64,000 nt of DNA from Paenibacillus prosopidis. GTDB lineage: Bacteria > Bacillota > Bacilli > Paenibacillales > Paenibacillaceae. The notes under the pieces were generated by a model. It was given only the letters and a program-made list of their open reading frames with translations. It had not been told where the DNA came from and searched no databases. Each line of letters begins with the position of its first letter. Position 1 is the stretch's first letter. The stretch covers positions 62,001 to 126,000 of the forward strand of contig NZ_QPJD01000016.1 of the NCBI RefSeq assembly GCF_003337375.1, read 5' to 3'. This document shows, piece by piece, positions 45,133 through 54,822 of this stretch. Both the position numbers and the translations under genes were made by a program.

Positions 45133-46704
45133 TTAACCTATTTCATACGAAAAATAATCAAAATCCGCATGCTTCTTCGTACCGTTAATATCCTGCGCGC
45201 ACAATCCGACCATCGTGCCGGTGAAGCCAAGCTTGCCGCCATATTCATCCGACAGCACGCCCATATCCAGCTCTTCTCCAACTGATTGCCATTGCTCACC
45301 ATCCGGTGATGCATAAAACTGAAGCGCACGATCCTTCACAATTGCCCGCAAATAATAGGTCGGCCAGCCTTCGACGTCAAGCTCGCCGGCTCTGTCTTCC
45401 TGATACTTCCCACTCTTCGAGAACACGACGCCCAGCTTGCGGCCATTCTCGTCATCGCAGGTGACTCTTAAATAAAAATAATCCAGCTCGTCATAGTAGA
45501 ATACAACTCCAGCCATTTGCATAAAATGCTCAGGCTCATAATCCATACGCGTCTCAACGGTACAGTTAAAATGCTGAAGCCTGCGTACAACCATGCTTTG
45601 GTTATGCCAGGAATGGAGCGATTCCCGGCCGCGAAGGCGCAGGTAACCCGGACGCTCGCTAAGGCTAAGCCAAGACTCCTCCGCCGGAACGCGAAGCGTT
45701 TGATATTGAAGACCTAAAGCTGGAGCATCAAAATCATCCTTCGCCGGCTGTTCAGGGAATGGATGCGGCGCAAGGTCCGGCGCAGGCGCCGTAAGTGCCG
45801 GCAGCCTTCCTTCATGAGCGAGCCGGAGCCAGCCATCCTCCGTCCAGGTGCAGCGCTGCAGCGAGGTTTCACGGCCAAGCGGATTAAGCTTCGTACCCGC
45901 AAAAGGACGGCTGCAAATATGCGTCATATACCATTCGCCTGTTTGCGTCTCGACGACCATGCCATGGCCTGCGTTTTGCAGCGGGTAATCAGAAGCGCCG
46001 CGCGTCGTCATAATCGGATAGGAAGGATCCGTTTCATAGGGGCCCGCAAGGTGTCTGGAACGAGCTAACGTAGCCGCATGATTGATCCCGGTTCCGCCTT
46101 CCGCTACAAGCAAATAATAATAGCCGCCGCGCTTGAATACCTGCGGTCCTTCCGTTACGCCGATATCCGTGCCCTCATAGATTTTCTTAATCGGTCCTGT
46201 AAGCCGCTGCTCCTGCGGGTCATACTGCTGCATAACAATACCGCCGAACCGTTTATGGTTATCGCGGAAATCCCACTGCATATTGAGCAGCCACTTAGTT
46301 CCGTCTTCATCATGGAACAAATAAGGATCGAAACCGCTGCCGTTCAAATAGACCGGCTCAGACCATGGACCGTTTATATTTTCCGCTGTAACGAGATAGT
46401 TGTGCAAATCCTTAAATACGCCTTTGCGCGCCTTCACATCCGTGTAGAGCAAATAGAATGTTCCGTTATCATAGGATAACGCAGGCGCCCATACGCCGCC
46501 CGAGCTTGGATTTCCCCGCAAATCGAGCTGCGAGGTACGCTGCAGGGCATGCGGAATTAACTCCCAATTCGCCAAATCCTTGGAATGGTACAGCTGAACG
46601 CCTGGAAACCATTCAAAGGTAGAGGTTGCAATATAGTAGTCTTCACCTACGCGCAGAAACGACGCATCGGGATTAAAGCCGGTTAAAATCGGATTGCTTA
46701 TCAT
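45133..46704 (-). CDS. GH43 beta-xylosidase/alpha-arabinofuranosidase (GH43_11-like)
   Basis: Inverting exo-glycosidase removing beta-1,4-xylose or alpha-arabinose from oligosaccharides, 523 aa, no signal peptide. The five-bladed propeller has catalytic base Asp13 (TGFNPDASFL), pKa modulator Asp126 (GFDPYLFHDE) and acid Glu185 (VTEGPQVF). A C-terminal GH43_C2/DUF1349-like beta-sandwich ends GLCAQDINGTKKHADFDYFSY, typical of XynB proteins. It starts 30 bases after GH88 in one operon. Xylosidase is the usual activity of this subfamily, but the locus would also fit arabinose side chains. Confidence 0.9.
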   Translation of the reverse strand: MISNPILTGFNPDASFLRVGEDYYIATSTFEWFPGVQLYHSKDLANWELIPHALQRTSQLDLRGNPSSGGVWAPALSYDNGTFYLLYTDVKARKGVFKDLHNYLVTAENINGPWSEPVYLNGSGFDPYLFHDEDGTKWLLNMQWDFRDNHKRFGGIVMQQYDPQEQRLTGPIKKIYEGTDIGVTEGPQVFKRGGYYYLLVAEGGTGINHAATLARSRHLAGPYETDPSYPIMTTRGASDYPLQNAGHGMVVETQTGEWYMTHICSRPFAGTKLNPLGRETSLQRCTWTEDGWLRLAHEGRLPALTAPAPDLAPHPFPEQPAKDDFDAPALGLQYQTLRVPAEESWLSLSERPGYLRLRGRESLHSWHNQSMVVRRLQHFNCTVETRMDYEPEHFMQMAGVVFYYDELDYFYLRVTCDDENGRKLGVVFSKSGKYQEDRAGELDVEGWPTYYLRAIVKDRALQFYASPDGEQWQSVGEELDMGVLSDEYGGKLGFTGTMVGLCAQDINGTKKHADFDYFSYEIG

Positions 46705-46734
46705 ATTTAGAATGAACCTCCCTCTCTCGTGAAA

Positions 46735-47925
46735 CTACCAATAAAGCTTCCAGTCTCTAGTGATGCGAACAAGCGCTTCAAAGTAATAATAGTCGCCCCA
46801 AATATTGCATTCATCGATGCCCATTCCGCGCGGCTTATTATAAACGCCGTGCAGTAGAATGCCGTTGGATTCAGGTGCTGAAGCAGTCGTATAATGATCG
46901 CTAAGCGATTTTAACGTATGAAGAGCCGCATTTTCGTATAGACGTCTATCCGGATCAAGCACCGGAAGATGCTTCGCCAGCTCCAGCAAGCCGCAGGCCG
47001 CGACCGCTCCAGTCGACGTATCCCTTTCTTGCTCAGTACCGCTTAAGAAAATTAAATCCCAATAAGCAACCAGATCATCCGGCAGCCGGTTTAAGTAGTA
47101 GTTCGACAGCTTCTTTGTCAGCTCGAGCAGCGCCTCGTCTCCTGTGTAAATATAGCTGAGCGGAAAGCCGTAAATGCCCCAGGCTTGTCCGCGCGCCCAG
47201 CAGGAATCGTCGGCATAGCCCTGATGCGTGCTGCCGCGCCTCGGTTCACCGGTATTCACATCCATATAGTACGTATGGTAGGTGGAAGCATCCTCGCGTA
47301 CGATATACTTGGCAGCCTGCTTAATATGCTGCTTGGCAGCATCCGCATATTTTGGTTCGCCGGTAACCTCAGTTGCCCAGTACAGCAGCGGCAAATTCAA
47401 ATTGCAGTCGATGATCATCCGGCCCTGCTGCTCGGGATCGTCAAGCGCTCCCCATGCCTGCACGATGCCCGCCTTCGCGAAATACCGCTCCATGAGCAGG
47501 TCCGCTGCAAGCAAGCCGATACGCTTCGCTTCCTCGTTTCCCGTCAATTTATAAGCAGCTACGCATGAGAGCGAATATAGGAAACCAAGATCATGCGTAT
47601 CTGTATATAGACGCAGCTCCGCGCGTTCCCGGTAGCTTTCCAGCTGAATTTCGGCCGTCCGCCGATATTTCTCGTCGCCTGTCACTTCATAAGCTAGCCA
47701 CAGCATGCCCGTCCAAAAACCGGAGGTCCACTCGATGTTGCCGATTGCCGGGTAAATGTTGCCTACGCTTGACGCATCAGGAAACTTCTCTGTAAAGGTA
47801 TCTAAATTCCGATCTATCTGCTTAAGAACGAATTGAATCGCCTTTTCGACCTCCGCCCGATCCCACACCGGAGGCTGATTAAACAATTGAGCCCGATTAA
47901 TCGCTTCAAATTTTACGTTTGGCAT
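46735..47925 (-). CDS. GH88 unsaturated glucuronyl hydrolase
   Basis: Removes the 4,5-unsaturated uronic acid left at the non-reducing end after a polysaccharide lyase has cut; cytoplasmic, 396 aa. (alpha/alpha)6 barrel. DTHDLGFLY carries Asp112 and MIIDCNLNLPLL carries Asp173. Their 61-residue spacing equals that of the catalytic pair Asp88/Asp149 in UGL of Bacillus sp. GL1. THQGYADDSCWARGQAW and IWGDYYYFEALVR complete the family pattern. First gene of an operon with GH43. It implies that a lyase elsewhere makes unsaturated uronyl oligosaccharides which this cell imports. Confidence 0.92.
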   Translation of the reverse strand: MPNVKFEAINRAQLFNQPPVWDRAEVEKAIQFVLKQIDRNLDTFTEKFPDASSVGNIYPAIGNIEWTSGFWTGMLWLAYEVTGDEKYRRTAEIQLESYRERAELRLYTDTHDLGFLYSLSCVAAYKLTGNEEAKRIGLLAADLLMERYFAKAGIVQAWGALDDPEQQGRMIIDCNLNLPLLYWATEVTGEPKYADAAKQHIKQAAKYIVREDASTYHTYYMDVNTGEPRRGSTHQGYADDSCWARGQAWGIYGFPLSYIYTGDEALLELTKKLSNYYLNRLPDDLVAYWDLIFLSGTEQERDTSTGAVAACGLLELAKHLPVLDPDRRLYENAALHTLKSLSDHYTTASAPESNGILLHGVYNKPRGMGIDECNIWGDYYYFEALVRITRDWKLYW

Positions 47926-48296
47926 ACTGTCTCTCCTTTAAGTTTGAATTGCTTTGCTTTCTGATCGCTTCTTAATCCCCGTCGTATGCGAAAAAAAGAA
48001 CGCTGCTTTCATCATGAACCATTTCATCTCGGACCGAAAGTGTAGAAATATAAGATTTTTGTCAATTTATTCATTTATATTGTTGAAATTTTTACGATTT
48101 CTTTATTATCAACAATCGTAGCACGATTGTCACTTTGACATATGCGTGTTTCTTTAGAACGATGTGCATTTTTTTAATCTATTTATGAAATCATCGACCG
48201 CTGCTGAAAGTTTGCTGAATAGTTACTGAAACAGCGTGCATCTTTCCGTGAAAACGCCGATAATAGTAGGGTACTGATCATTAGGGGGAATTTGAG
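47926..48296. promoter_or_regulatory. Divergent promoter region, GH88 operon and two-component pair
   Basis: AT-rich 370 bases between divergent genes. TTGACA at 48135-48140 is a candidate -35, but no good -10 follows at the right distance. I see no coding sequence or conserved RNA here. Confidence 0.4.
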
Positions 48297-48983
48297 ATGA
48301 CATCCTTTAAAGGAGTTAAAATATTGCTGGTAGACGACGAACCGAACATTGTGCAATTTTTGGAACTCGGGCTTTTAAACGAAGGGTTTGAAATTAAAGT
48401 GGCTTATGATGGGGATTCTGCCCTGCTGGAAACGGCTTCCTTCCAGCCTCACATCGTTATTTTGGACATCATGATGCCGGGCATGAATGGTTTTGAAGTA
48501 TGCCATGCGCTTAGGGCAACGGGGGATAACATCGCAATTATTATGCTAACCGCTAAGGACGAGGTCGAGGATCGCGTCAAAGGCTTGACGCTGGGTGCGG
48601 ACGACTATGTGGTGAAGCCGTTCAGCTTCAGCGAGCTGCTTGCCCGCATTGTGGCCAGACTTCGCAACCAATTTCCGAACCTGCTCGGAGAAGTCGTCTA
48701 TGGACCGTTCCGTTTGGATGACCGGAGAAAAGAGATCGTCTATATGGAGCAGGTGATGGAGCTGTCGCCAACGGAATACGATCTGCTTCGGTTCATCATT
48801 ATGAACAACGGTATCGTTCTTAGCAAATCGCATATTTTGGATAAGGTATGGGGCTATCATTTTGGCGGGGAAGAGAACATTGTGGAGGTGTACATCCGGT
48901 CTCTGCGGGATAAATTGAACGACAAGGAGCATCGGCTGATCCGAACGCTGCGGGGAGCCGGGTACCGGATGGACCTCCTATGA
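48297..48983 (+). CDS. OmpR/PhoB-type response regulator
   Basis: Two-component response regulator of 228 aa. The receiver domain has the acidic pair VDDE near residue 13, phospho-site Asp57 (IVILDIMMPGMNG), Thr in MLTAKD and Lys in VVKPF. The C-terminal winged helix ends with the standard VYIRSLRDKL, then IRTLRGAGYRM. RBS AGGGGGA before ATG. The stop overlaps the kinase start by 4 bases (ATGA), so they are translated together. Targets are not evident from the neighbourhood. Confidence 0.94.
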   Translation: MTSFKGVKILLVDDEPNIVQFLELGLLNEGFEIKVAYDGDSALLETASFQPHIVILDIMMPGMNGFEVCHALRATGDNIAIIMLTAKDEVEDRVKGLTLGADDYVVKPFSFSELLARIVARLRNQFPNLLGEVVYGPFRLDDRRKEIVYMEQVMELSPTEYDLLRFIIMNNGIVLSKSHILDKVWGYHFGGEENIVEVYIRSLRDKLNDKEHRLIRTLRGAGYRMDLL

Positions 48984-50509
48984 AGAAGTCTTCGCGACTA
49001 GAAGCCGTAAAACGGTTCTTTGTCCCCCGTTCTCTTCGTTACCAGCTGCTAAATCGCTCCCTGCTCATTTTAGCAGCCTTGTTCCTGTTGATCGGCGTTC
49101 TTCAATATGTATTGATGAAAGATTTTATTTACAAAAATAAAGCCGAAGCGTTAAACGCGCAAGTCATGTCGATGCCGAAAGATTGGTTTACTGAAAAGCA
49201 TGATGACAATGGTCCCTATAAACCTTCTGGACCGAATAGCGAAGTTAACGAACCGGCACCGTATATTGGCCCGCAGGATAAACATCCCAAATCGCCGATC
49301 CTTTATCAGCCGGGCTTGTCGCTGGTTGCTATTGAATTGAACGGCGCTGTAAAAGTCGTGTCTAAAGATATCGAATCAAGCCCTCCCATTCTGTCAGCGG
49401 AGCAATATGAGCAAATTAGAAACGAGCACGCCCATCACAATCAGGTCGAATACAAAATCGTTAAAAATGCCGAAGGAACGGAGCAGCTTGTCATTTACCG
49501 GATTATCGGTCCGCCCGACAAAGAATGCATAATCCAGGCCAGTACAGAAACCGATTCGCTGAAGCAGCTGTTGATGACTCAGCTGGCTATATTTACCGGG
49601 CTCTCCATCGCCGCGCTGGCAGCAGGATTAGCGCTCTATTTACCGCTGCTGCGCCGAACGCTAAAGCCGTTGTCCCGGGTCGTGAAGGCGGCACAGCAAA
49701 CGGATGCGGGAAACCTGACAGAACGGCTGCCGGCCACCCTGGGTCAAGAGGAAATTGACAGGCTTTCCGACGCTTTTAACGGAATGCTGGGGCGGCTGGA
49801 TACATCGTTTGAAGCGGAAAGGAAGACGACGGAAAAAATGCGCCGTTTTGTCGCTGACGCATCCCATGAGCTTCGTACGCCGCTCACGTCAATTCACGGC
49901 TTTCTCGAGGTACTGCTGCGCGGTGCAGCAACCAATCCCGATCAGCTTTACCGGGCATTGAACAGCATGCAGCTGGAATCAAAGCGCATCAATAAGCTGG
50001 TAGAGGATCTGCTCGCGCTTGCAAAGCTGGACCAAGATCCGCAGCTGCAGCTCTCTGATACTCGTCTTAATGATGTGCTGCATGAGATGGAGCCGCAGCT
50101 TCATATGCTGGCCGGCAAGCGTACCGTGCAGCTGGATCTTTCCCGCAGTGTCAGCGGACGCTATCACGCCGATAAATTAAAGCAAGTTATTTTGAACCTG
50201 TTTCTTAATGCTGTGCAGCATACCGATCCCGAAACGGGCGTCATTAAGGTAACTCTTGGTGTTAAGGGTGATCAGGCCGAGCTAACGGTTGCCGATAACG
50301 GTGCAGGTATTTCGGCGGAGCATCTGCCCCATTTGTTCGAACGCTTTTACCGCAGTGAATCGTCGAGAACTCGTAAGAACGGCGGTGCTGGTCTCGGTCT
50401 AGCCATTACCAAATCGATCGTTGATGCTCATATGGGTACGATCGAAGTGGAAAGCAGACCGGGGGAAGGCACTACTTTCCGCATATTGCTGCCGCGTTAC
50501 CCTAATTGA
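48980..50509 (+). CDS. Sensor histidine kinase, HisKA type
   Basis: Partner kinase of 509 aa. Helix 1 at about 25-47; an extracellular domain of about 140 residues, rich in Pro and charge; helix 2 near 195-218; HAMP to about 275. The HisKA box is ASHELRTPLTSIHGF with the phospho-accepting His; then N box LNLFLNAVQHT, G1 VADNGAGI and G2 GGAGLGLAI. Complete. Environmental signal unknown. It ends before a strong terminator, so the pair is a two-gene unit. Confidence 0.94.
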   Translation: MKKSSRLEAVKRFFVPRSLRYQLLNRSLLILAALFLLIGVLQYVLMKDFIYKNKAEALNAQVMSMPKDWFTEKHDDNGPYKPSGPNSEVNEPAPYIGPQDKHPKSPILYQPGLSLVAIELNGAVKVVSKDIESSPPILSAEQYEQIRNEHAHHNQVEYKIVKNAEGTEQLVIYRIIGPPDKECIIQASTETDSLKQLLMTQLAIFTGLSIAALAAGLALYLPLLRRTLKPLSRVVKAAQQTDAGNLTERLPATLGQEEIDRLSDAFNGMLGRLDTSFEAERKTTEKMRRFVADASHELRTPLTSIHGFLEVLLRGAATNPDQLYRALNSMQLESKRINKLVEDLLALAKLDQDPQLQLSDTRLNDVLHEMEPQLHMLAGKRTVQLDLSRSVSGRYHADKLKQVILNLFLNAVQHTDPETGVIKVTLGVKGDQAELTVADNGAGISAEHLPHLFERFYRSESSRTRKNGGAGLGLAITKSIVDAHMGTIEVESRPGEGTTFRILLPRYPN

Positions 50510-50576
50510 AGCGTTAAACGAAGCCCTTTGCCGCTTGGCTTTGTAAGCGAAAACGACTATATAGGAGCAAATGCCA

Positions 50577-50637
50577 AGAAGATCGCTCTCTTCTGCCGAT
50601 ACGGCAGAAGGGAAAGCGATCTTCTTGTTTTTATAGC
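50577..50637 (+). terminator. Terminator of two-component pair
   Basis: Long hairpin with AAGAAGATCGCT/AGCGATCTTCTT outer stem and TTCTGCCG inner stem, followed by GTTTTT. Between this and the gerA start at 50862 I see only a weak sigma-G-like GCATA...CATGAATA pair. Confidence 0.8.
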
Positions 50638-50861
50638 AGCTGCTATTATGTCCGCACAGTTTATCTATTTGGTCTATTTCACACAAATAGCGAATCTTAT
50701 GTCTGCATCCGCATAGGCATGACTTGGCGGCCTGTATATTCAATCATAGATTCTCACAATTACCAGTTAGCCTCATGAATTGCATAAGTCATGTTCTTTA
50801 TTCCATGAATAAAAAAAAGCAAATGAGGAAAAGTATGGGTATACCTTTTGGGGGTTATCCT

Positions 50862-52460
50862 ATGAGCTTCTTTCGGAACGAATCAAAGAAAAATAAAAAG
50901 CAATCGCATGACCAAAATGAAAACACCGACTTGAGAAAATCAGGAAACATCCCCCTTTACTCTGATTTGAATGCCAATCTGGATAAAATCAAGAGCGAAC
51001 TCGGGAATAGCTCCGATCTGATCATTCGCCACTTTGAGCTTGGAAGCTTCCAAGCTCAGGCGGCTGCTGTTTTTGTTGACACTTTGATCGACAATAAGCT
51101 AGTCGACGAGTTTATTTTGGGATCGTTAATGATCAATACCGCCCAAGAATCACACAATAATATAGAAGCGGATAAATCGGTCTTTGATTTTATTAAAGAC
51201 AATGCGAGAACTATTCGAGAAGTACAAGTTGTGACGAGCTGGAATGAACTCATCATGTCCGTTTTTTCTGGGGACACCGTTATCCTTATTGACGGCTGGG
51301 CCCAAGGAATTAGTGGCAGCACGAGAGGTGGAGAATTCCGGTCCATCACAGAGTCATCCTCACAAGTGGTTATCCGCGGACCTAAGGATGGTTTTACGGA
51401 ATCCATCAGCACGAATATATCTCTCGTTCGTCGCCGGATTAAAAGCCCGAATTTATGGTTGGAGCACATGAAAATCGGCGATGTAACCCAAACCGATATC
51501 GGGATCATGTATATCAAAGGAATCGTTAACGATAAGCTAGTGAAGGAAGTGAAGGATCGGCTCCAAGCTATAGAAATTGATGCGATTTTGGAGTCAGGAT
51601 ATATCGAGGATTTGATACAGGATGAAACCTTCACCCCGTTTCCCACCATGTTGAATACGGAGCGTCCGGATTCCGTGGCGGGTAACTTATTAGAAGGCCG
51701 GGTTGCTATTTTTATTGACGGTACTCCGTTTGTTCTCGTAGCACCAACAACCTTTTTCTCATATTTCCAATCGGTTGAGGATTATTATCAGCGCTTTGAT
51801 ATAGGTTTTGCAATTCGATTATTAAGGTACTTAGCTTTTTTCATATCGCTGCTAGGCCCCTCTATCTATATAGCGGCCATTACCTTTCACCAGGAAATGA
51901 TCCCGACGGCCCTTCTGATCAGCTTGGCGGCGCAAAGGGATGGAGTTCCTTTTCCCGCCTTCGTGGAGGCGGTTATGATGGAAATTACGTTTGAAATATT
52001 ACGCGAAGCCGGCGTTCGAATGCCGCGTGCGATTGGTCAAGCGGTTTCCATTGTCGGTGCGTTAGTTCTCGGACAAGCCGCCGTGCAAGCAGGGATCATA
52101 TCTGCTGCGATGGTTATCGTAGTCGCAATTACAGGTATCGCCAGTTTTGCTGTCCCGGTTTTCAATTTGGCGATTTCCGTTCGTTTGCTCCGGTTTCTAA
52201 TCATGGTCTTTGCTGCCTCGACAGGTTTCTATGGAATTGCGATCATCATGATTATGATCATCGGTCACTTGTGCAGCTTACGTTCTTTTGGGGTTCCCTA
52301 TATGGCTCCCTTTGCACCGTTTAATCTACCGGACCAAGACGATGCTATTCTCCATTTCCCCTTGTGGGCGCGTTTGACACGCCCCCATTTAACTGGCAAA
52401 AAAAATAACAAACGAATGAAAAATCATTTGGCACCCACACCTGGACCAGAAGAAAAGTAA
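50862..52460 (+). CDS. Spore germinant receptor subunit A (GerA family)
   Basis: A subunit of a nutrient germinant receptor in the inner spore membrane, 532 aa. The hydrophilic N-terminal domain (SDLIIRHFELG, then VDTLIDNKLVDEFI) is followed by the GerA core and four or five C-terminal helices (FFISLLGPSIYIAAITFHQE, ALVLGQAAVQAGIISAAMV). The final cytoplasmic tail contains PFAPFN, usual for the family. The chosen ATG has GGGGG upstream; a longer frame reading 46 codons earlier has no ribosome site. First gene of a gerA-gerC-gerB operon, likely forespore-expressed. Confidence 0.92.
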   Translation: MSFFRNESKKNKKQSHDQNENTDLRKSGNIPLYSDLNANLDKIKSELGNSSDLIIRHFELGSFQAQAAAVFVDTLIDNKLVDEFILGSLMINTAQESHNNIEADKSVFDFIKDNARTIREVQVVTSWNELIMSVFSGDTVILIDGWAQGISGSTRGGEFRSITESSSQVVIRGPKDGFTESISTNISLVRRRIKSPNLWLEHMKIGDVTQTDIGIMYIKGIVNDKLVKEVKDRLQAIEIDAILESGYIEDLIQDETFTPFPTMLNTERPDSVAGNLLEGRVAIFIDGTPFVLVAPTTFFSYFQSVEDYYQRFDIGFAIRLLRYLAFFISLLGPSIYIAAITFHQEMIPTALLISLAAQRDGVPFPAFVEAVMMEITFEILREAGVRMPRAIGQAVSIVGALVLGQAAVQAGIISAAMVIVVAITGIASFAVPVFNLAISVRLLRFLIMVFAASTGFYGIAIIMIMIIGHLCSLRSFGVPYMAPFAPFNLPDQDDAILHFPLWARLTRPHLTGKKNNKRMKNHLAPTPGPEEK

Positions 52461-52475
52461 GTGAGGTGATTCTAT

Positions 52476-53702
52476 ATGAAAGCTAAGCGGGTAATGTTAT
52501 ACCTTTTGATTTTAGGAATAATGATATCGCTAACCGGTTGCTGGAATGGTCGGGAATTAACAAAATTAGCCTTTGTTTTAGCAATGGGTATCGATAGGTC
52601 TCCCAAAACAAATGAATATAAGGTTTCCTTTCAAGTCGTTATTCCAGGATCTGTTGCAACAGGCATTACCGGAGGCGGGGGGACAACTACGCCTGTAGTA
52701 ATATATACAGGAAAAGGAAATACGTTGTTTAGTGCTATTCGAAATGCATCCAAGAGGGTTTCGAGGCAGCTATTTTTTGCGCATTTACAGCTGGTGGTGA
52801 TCGGAGAGGAATTAGCGAAACAAGGCATTCAAGACCTATTTGATTTTTTTGAACGGTCTAAGGAACCACGTCTTACCACCTTGGTATTGGTCGCTAGAGG
52901 AAGCGAAGCCAAACCGATTATCAGCACGCTTACCTCATTGGAGAAAATCCCGGCAAATTCCGTTTCCGGTAAAATAAAAATGTCTTCCACCCTTTTATCT
53001 GAAAATTTTGGAATCGAGATTTATGATGTGCTTAGAGGCTTGGTAAACGAAGGCGAACCGATCATCAACGGCGTTAAACTTACCGGCGATCCGGACAAAG
53101 GAATGGAAAAATCAAATGTGGAAAAGACTCGTTCGGCAGCCGAGGTCATTATTCAAGGTATGGCAATTTTCAAAAATGGAAAATTGAAAGGCTGGCTTGA
53201 TAATGGCGAAGCGCGTGGAACGACATGGATTCTCAATAAAATGAAATCCACTATTGTTGAACTTGATTGTAAAAAGAAAAAAAATTCCATAGGAGTAGAG
53301 ATTATTCGCTCTTCGACAGAACTTCATGTGGAAGTAAAAAATGGGGAACCGCTCTTCCATATCCATATAAAGGAGGAAGGAAATCTGAGTGAGGTTCAAT
53401 GTCCAATCGATCTAAGTAATGTGACTGTTATAGGCGATCTAGAGAAAGATTGGGAAATAAAGACCAAGAGTGAGGTCATGTCGGCTGTAAAGGCAGCCCA
53501 AAAGGAGAAAAGCGATTTTTTGGGCTTTGGCGATGCTGTGAAACGGGCCGACCCCAAGCTATGGGAGAAAATAAAAACGGATTGGAGCGGGATATTCGCT
53601 ACAAGTAAGGTAGATGTTAAGGTAGACGCGTACATACGCCGCGCGGGCATGCGACTGAAGCCTTATATGTCAGAGCAAAAACAAAAAGAGAAACGACAGT
53701 AA
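52476..53702 (+). CDS. Germinant receptor lipoprotein subunit (Ger(x)C family)
   Basis: C subunit of the receptor, a lipoprotein of 408 aa on the outer face of the inner spore membrane. The signal peptide ends in LTGCW, so Cys22 or so is lipidated, followed by the family signature NGRELTKLAFVLAMGIDR. Three alpha/beta domains follow; IPANSVSGKIKMSSTLLSEN and AKVDVKVDAYIRRAG-like text mark the middle and C-terminal parts. RBS GAGGTGA. It follows gerA by 15 bases and precedes gerB by about 20. Confidence 0.92.
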   Translation: MKAKRVMLYLLILGIMISLTGCWNGRELTKLAFVLAMGIDRSPKTNEYKVSFQVVIPGSVATGITGGGGTTTPVVIYTGKGNTLFSAIRNASKRVSRQLFFAHLQLVVIGEELAKQGIQDLFDFFERSKEPRLTTLVLVARGSEAKPIISTLTSLEKIPANSVSGKIKMSSTLLSENFGIEIYDVLRGLVNEGEPIINGVKLTGDPDKGMEKSNVEKTRSAAEVIIQGMAIFKNGKLKGWLDNGEARGTTWILNKMKSTIVELDCKKKKNSIGVEIIRSSTELHVEVKNGEPLFHIHIKEEGNLSEVQCPIDLSNVTVIGDLEKDWEIKTKSEVMSAVKAAQKEKSDFLGFGDAVKRADPKLWEKIKTDWSGIFATSKVDVKVDAYIRRAGMRLKPYMSEQKQKEKRQ

Positions 53703-53721
53703 AGGATGGTGTGCATCGCAA

Positions 53722-54819
53722 ATGGAAAAAGCCAGAATTAATGCAAATCAATTATTTGCCATGATCTTTCTGTTTGAAATCGGCACAGCTATCGTGCTGC
53801 CCGTCGGGTTTGCCTCCGTACAATCCGTATGGATGGCCATTCTTATCGCTTTAGTATTCGGCATCGGTTTATATCTGATTTACGACTATTTGTACCGTGA
53901 ATATCCCAATTTACCCCTTAGCGGTTATATCAAAGCCATTCTTGGAAAGCCGATCGGTTGGGTCGTGAATCTGTCTCTTCTCCTGTTCCTTATCCATAAT
54001 GATGCGAGAGTTTTACGGGAAACCTCTGAGCTGCTCGTCACTGCTTCCTATGACATGACCCCCCTGATCGTCATTAGCGCCTTAATGATTGTGGCCGTTA
54101 TTTATGTACTGAGCAAGGGTGTAGAAGTCATTGCGAGAGTAGCTGAAATATACTTTTTGATCTTCTTGTTTTTAGGTTTATTAGGCTTTATTTTCATATT
54201 ATTTTCGAACATCATTGAAATAAAAAATTTATTTCCGCTGCTAAGTAAAGGATGGAAACCGGTATTTCAAGCTGCTTTCCCTAGAATTACGATGTTCCCT
54301 TTCGGTGAGACCATTTCGATTGCAACGATTCTGCCTTATTTGAAAAAATCTGTTACCGGTAGAAAAACAGGGATATTCGCGCTCATCGCAAGCGGTCTCA
54401 TCTTAAGCTTTTCCCATGCCATCGAGATTTGCGTGCTCGGACCCGATATTTACGCGAGATCGACGTTCCCGCTGTTTTTGATGATCACGCGGGTTAATAT
54501 TGCTGACTTTGTGCAACGGATGGATGCTTTCGTTATTCTCGCTCTAATTATCGGCGCATTCTTTAAGTGCGCGATTCATATGTATGCTGCAATGAGTGTT
54601 GCTGCAGATATGTTCCATATGGAGATACGAAAGATGGCTTTGCCCGTAGGAATTACCATTCTTGTAGCCTCGATTATGTTAGCAAGCAACTGGGCGCAAT
54701 TCCTCGCAATGGGGAAAGAAGTGATTACTAGCATTCTAATCCCGATATATGGAATGTATCTTCCTATCTTTCTGGTGATCGTTCATCTGATTCGGAAACG
54801 ATTGTTCAAAAAAAGTTGA
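53722..54819 (+). CDS. Germinant receptor permease subunit (GerB family)
   Basis: B subunit, a transporter of the amino acid/polyamine (APC) fold with about ten helices, 365 aa. It is thought to bind the germinant. The N-terminus INANQLFAMIFLFEIGTAIV is the family signature; the middle has FPFGETISIATILPYL. Last gene of the ger operon in this orientation. Its stop lies 3 bases from the stop of a small gene on the other strand. No clear terminator sits between the two convergent genes. Confidence 0.92.
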   Translation: MEKARINANQLFAMIFLFEIGTAIVLPVGFASVQSVWMAILIALVFGIGLYLIYDYLYREYPNLPLSGYIKAILGKPIGWVVNLSLLLFLIHNDARVLRETSELLVTASYDMTPLIVISALMIVAVIYVLSKGVEVIARVAEIYFLIFLFLGLLGFIFILFSNIIEIKNLFPLLSKGWKPVFQAAFPRITMFPFGETISIATILPYLKKSVTGRKTGIFALIASGLILSFSHAIEICVLGPDIYARSTFPLFLMITRVNIADFVQRMDAFVILALIIGAFFKCAIHMYAAMSVAADMFHMEIRKMALPVGITILVASIMLASNWAQFLAMGKEVITSILIPIYGMYLPIFLVIVHLIRKRLFKKS

Positions 54820-54822
54820 GGG

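Noticed and set aside
51056..51649. 197-codon minus-strand frame
   Set aside because: Antisense to the well-conserved gerA gene; Ser-rich composition typical of a shadow frame.
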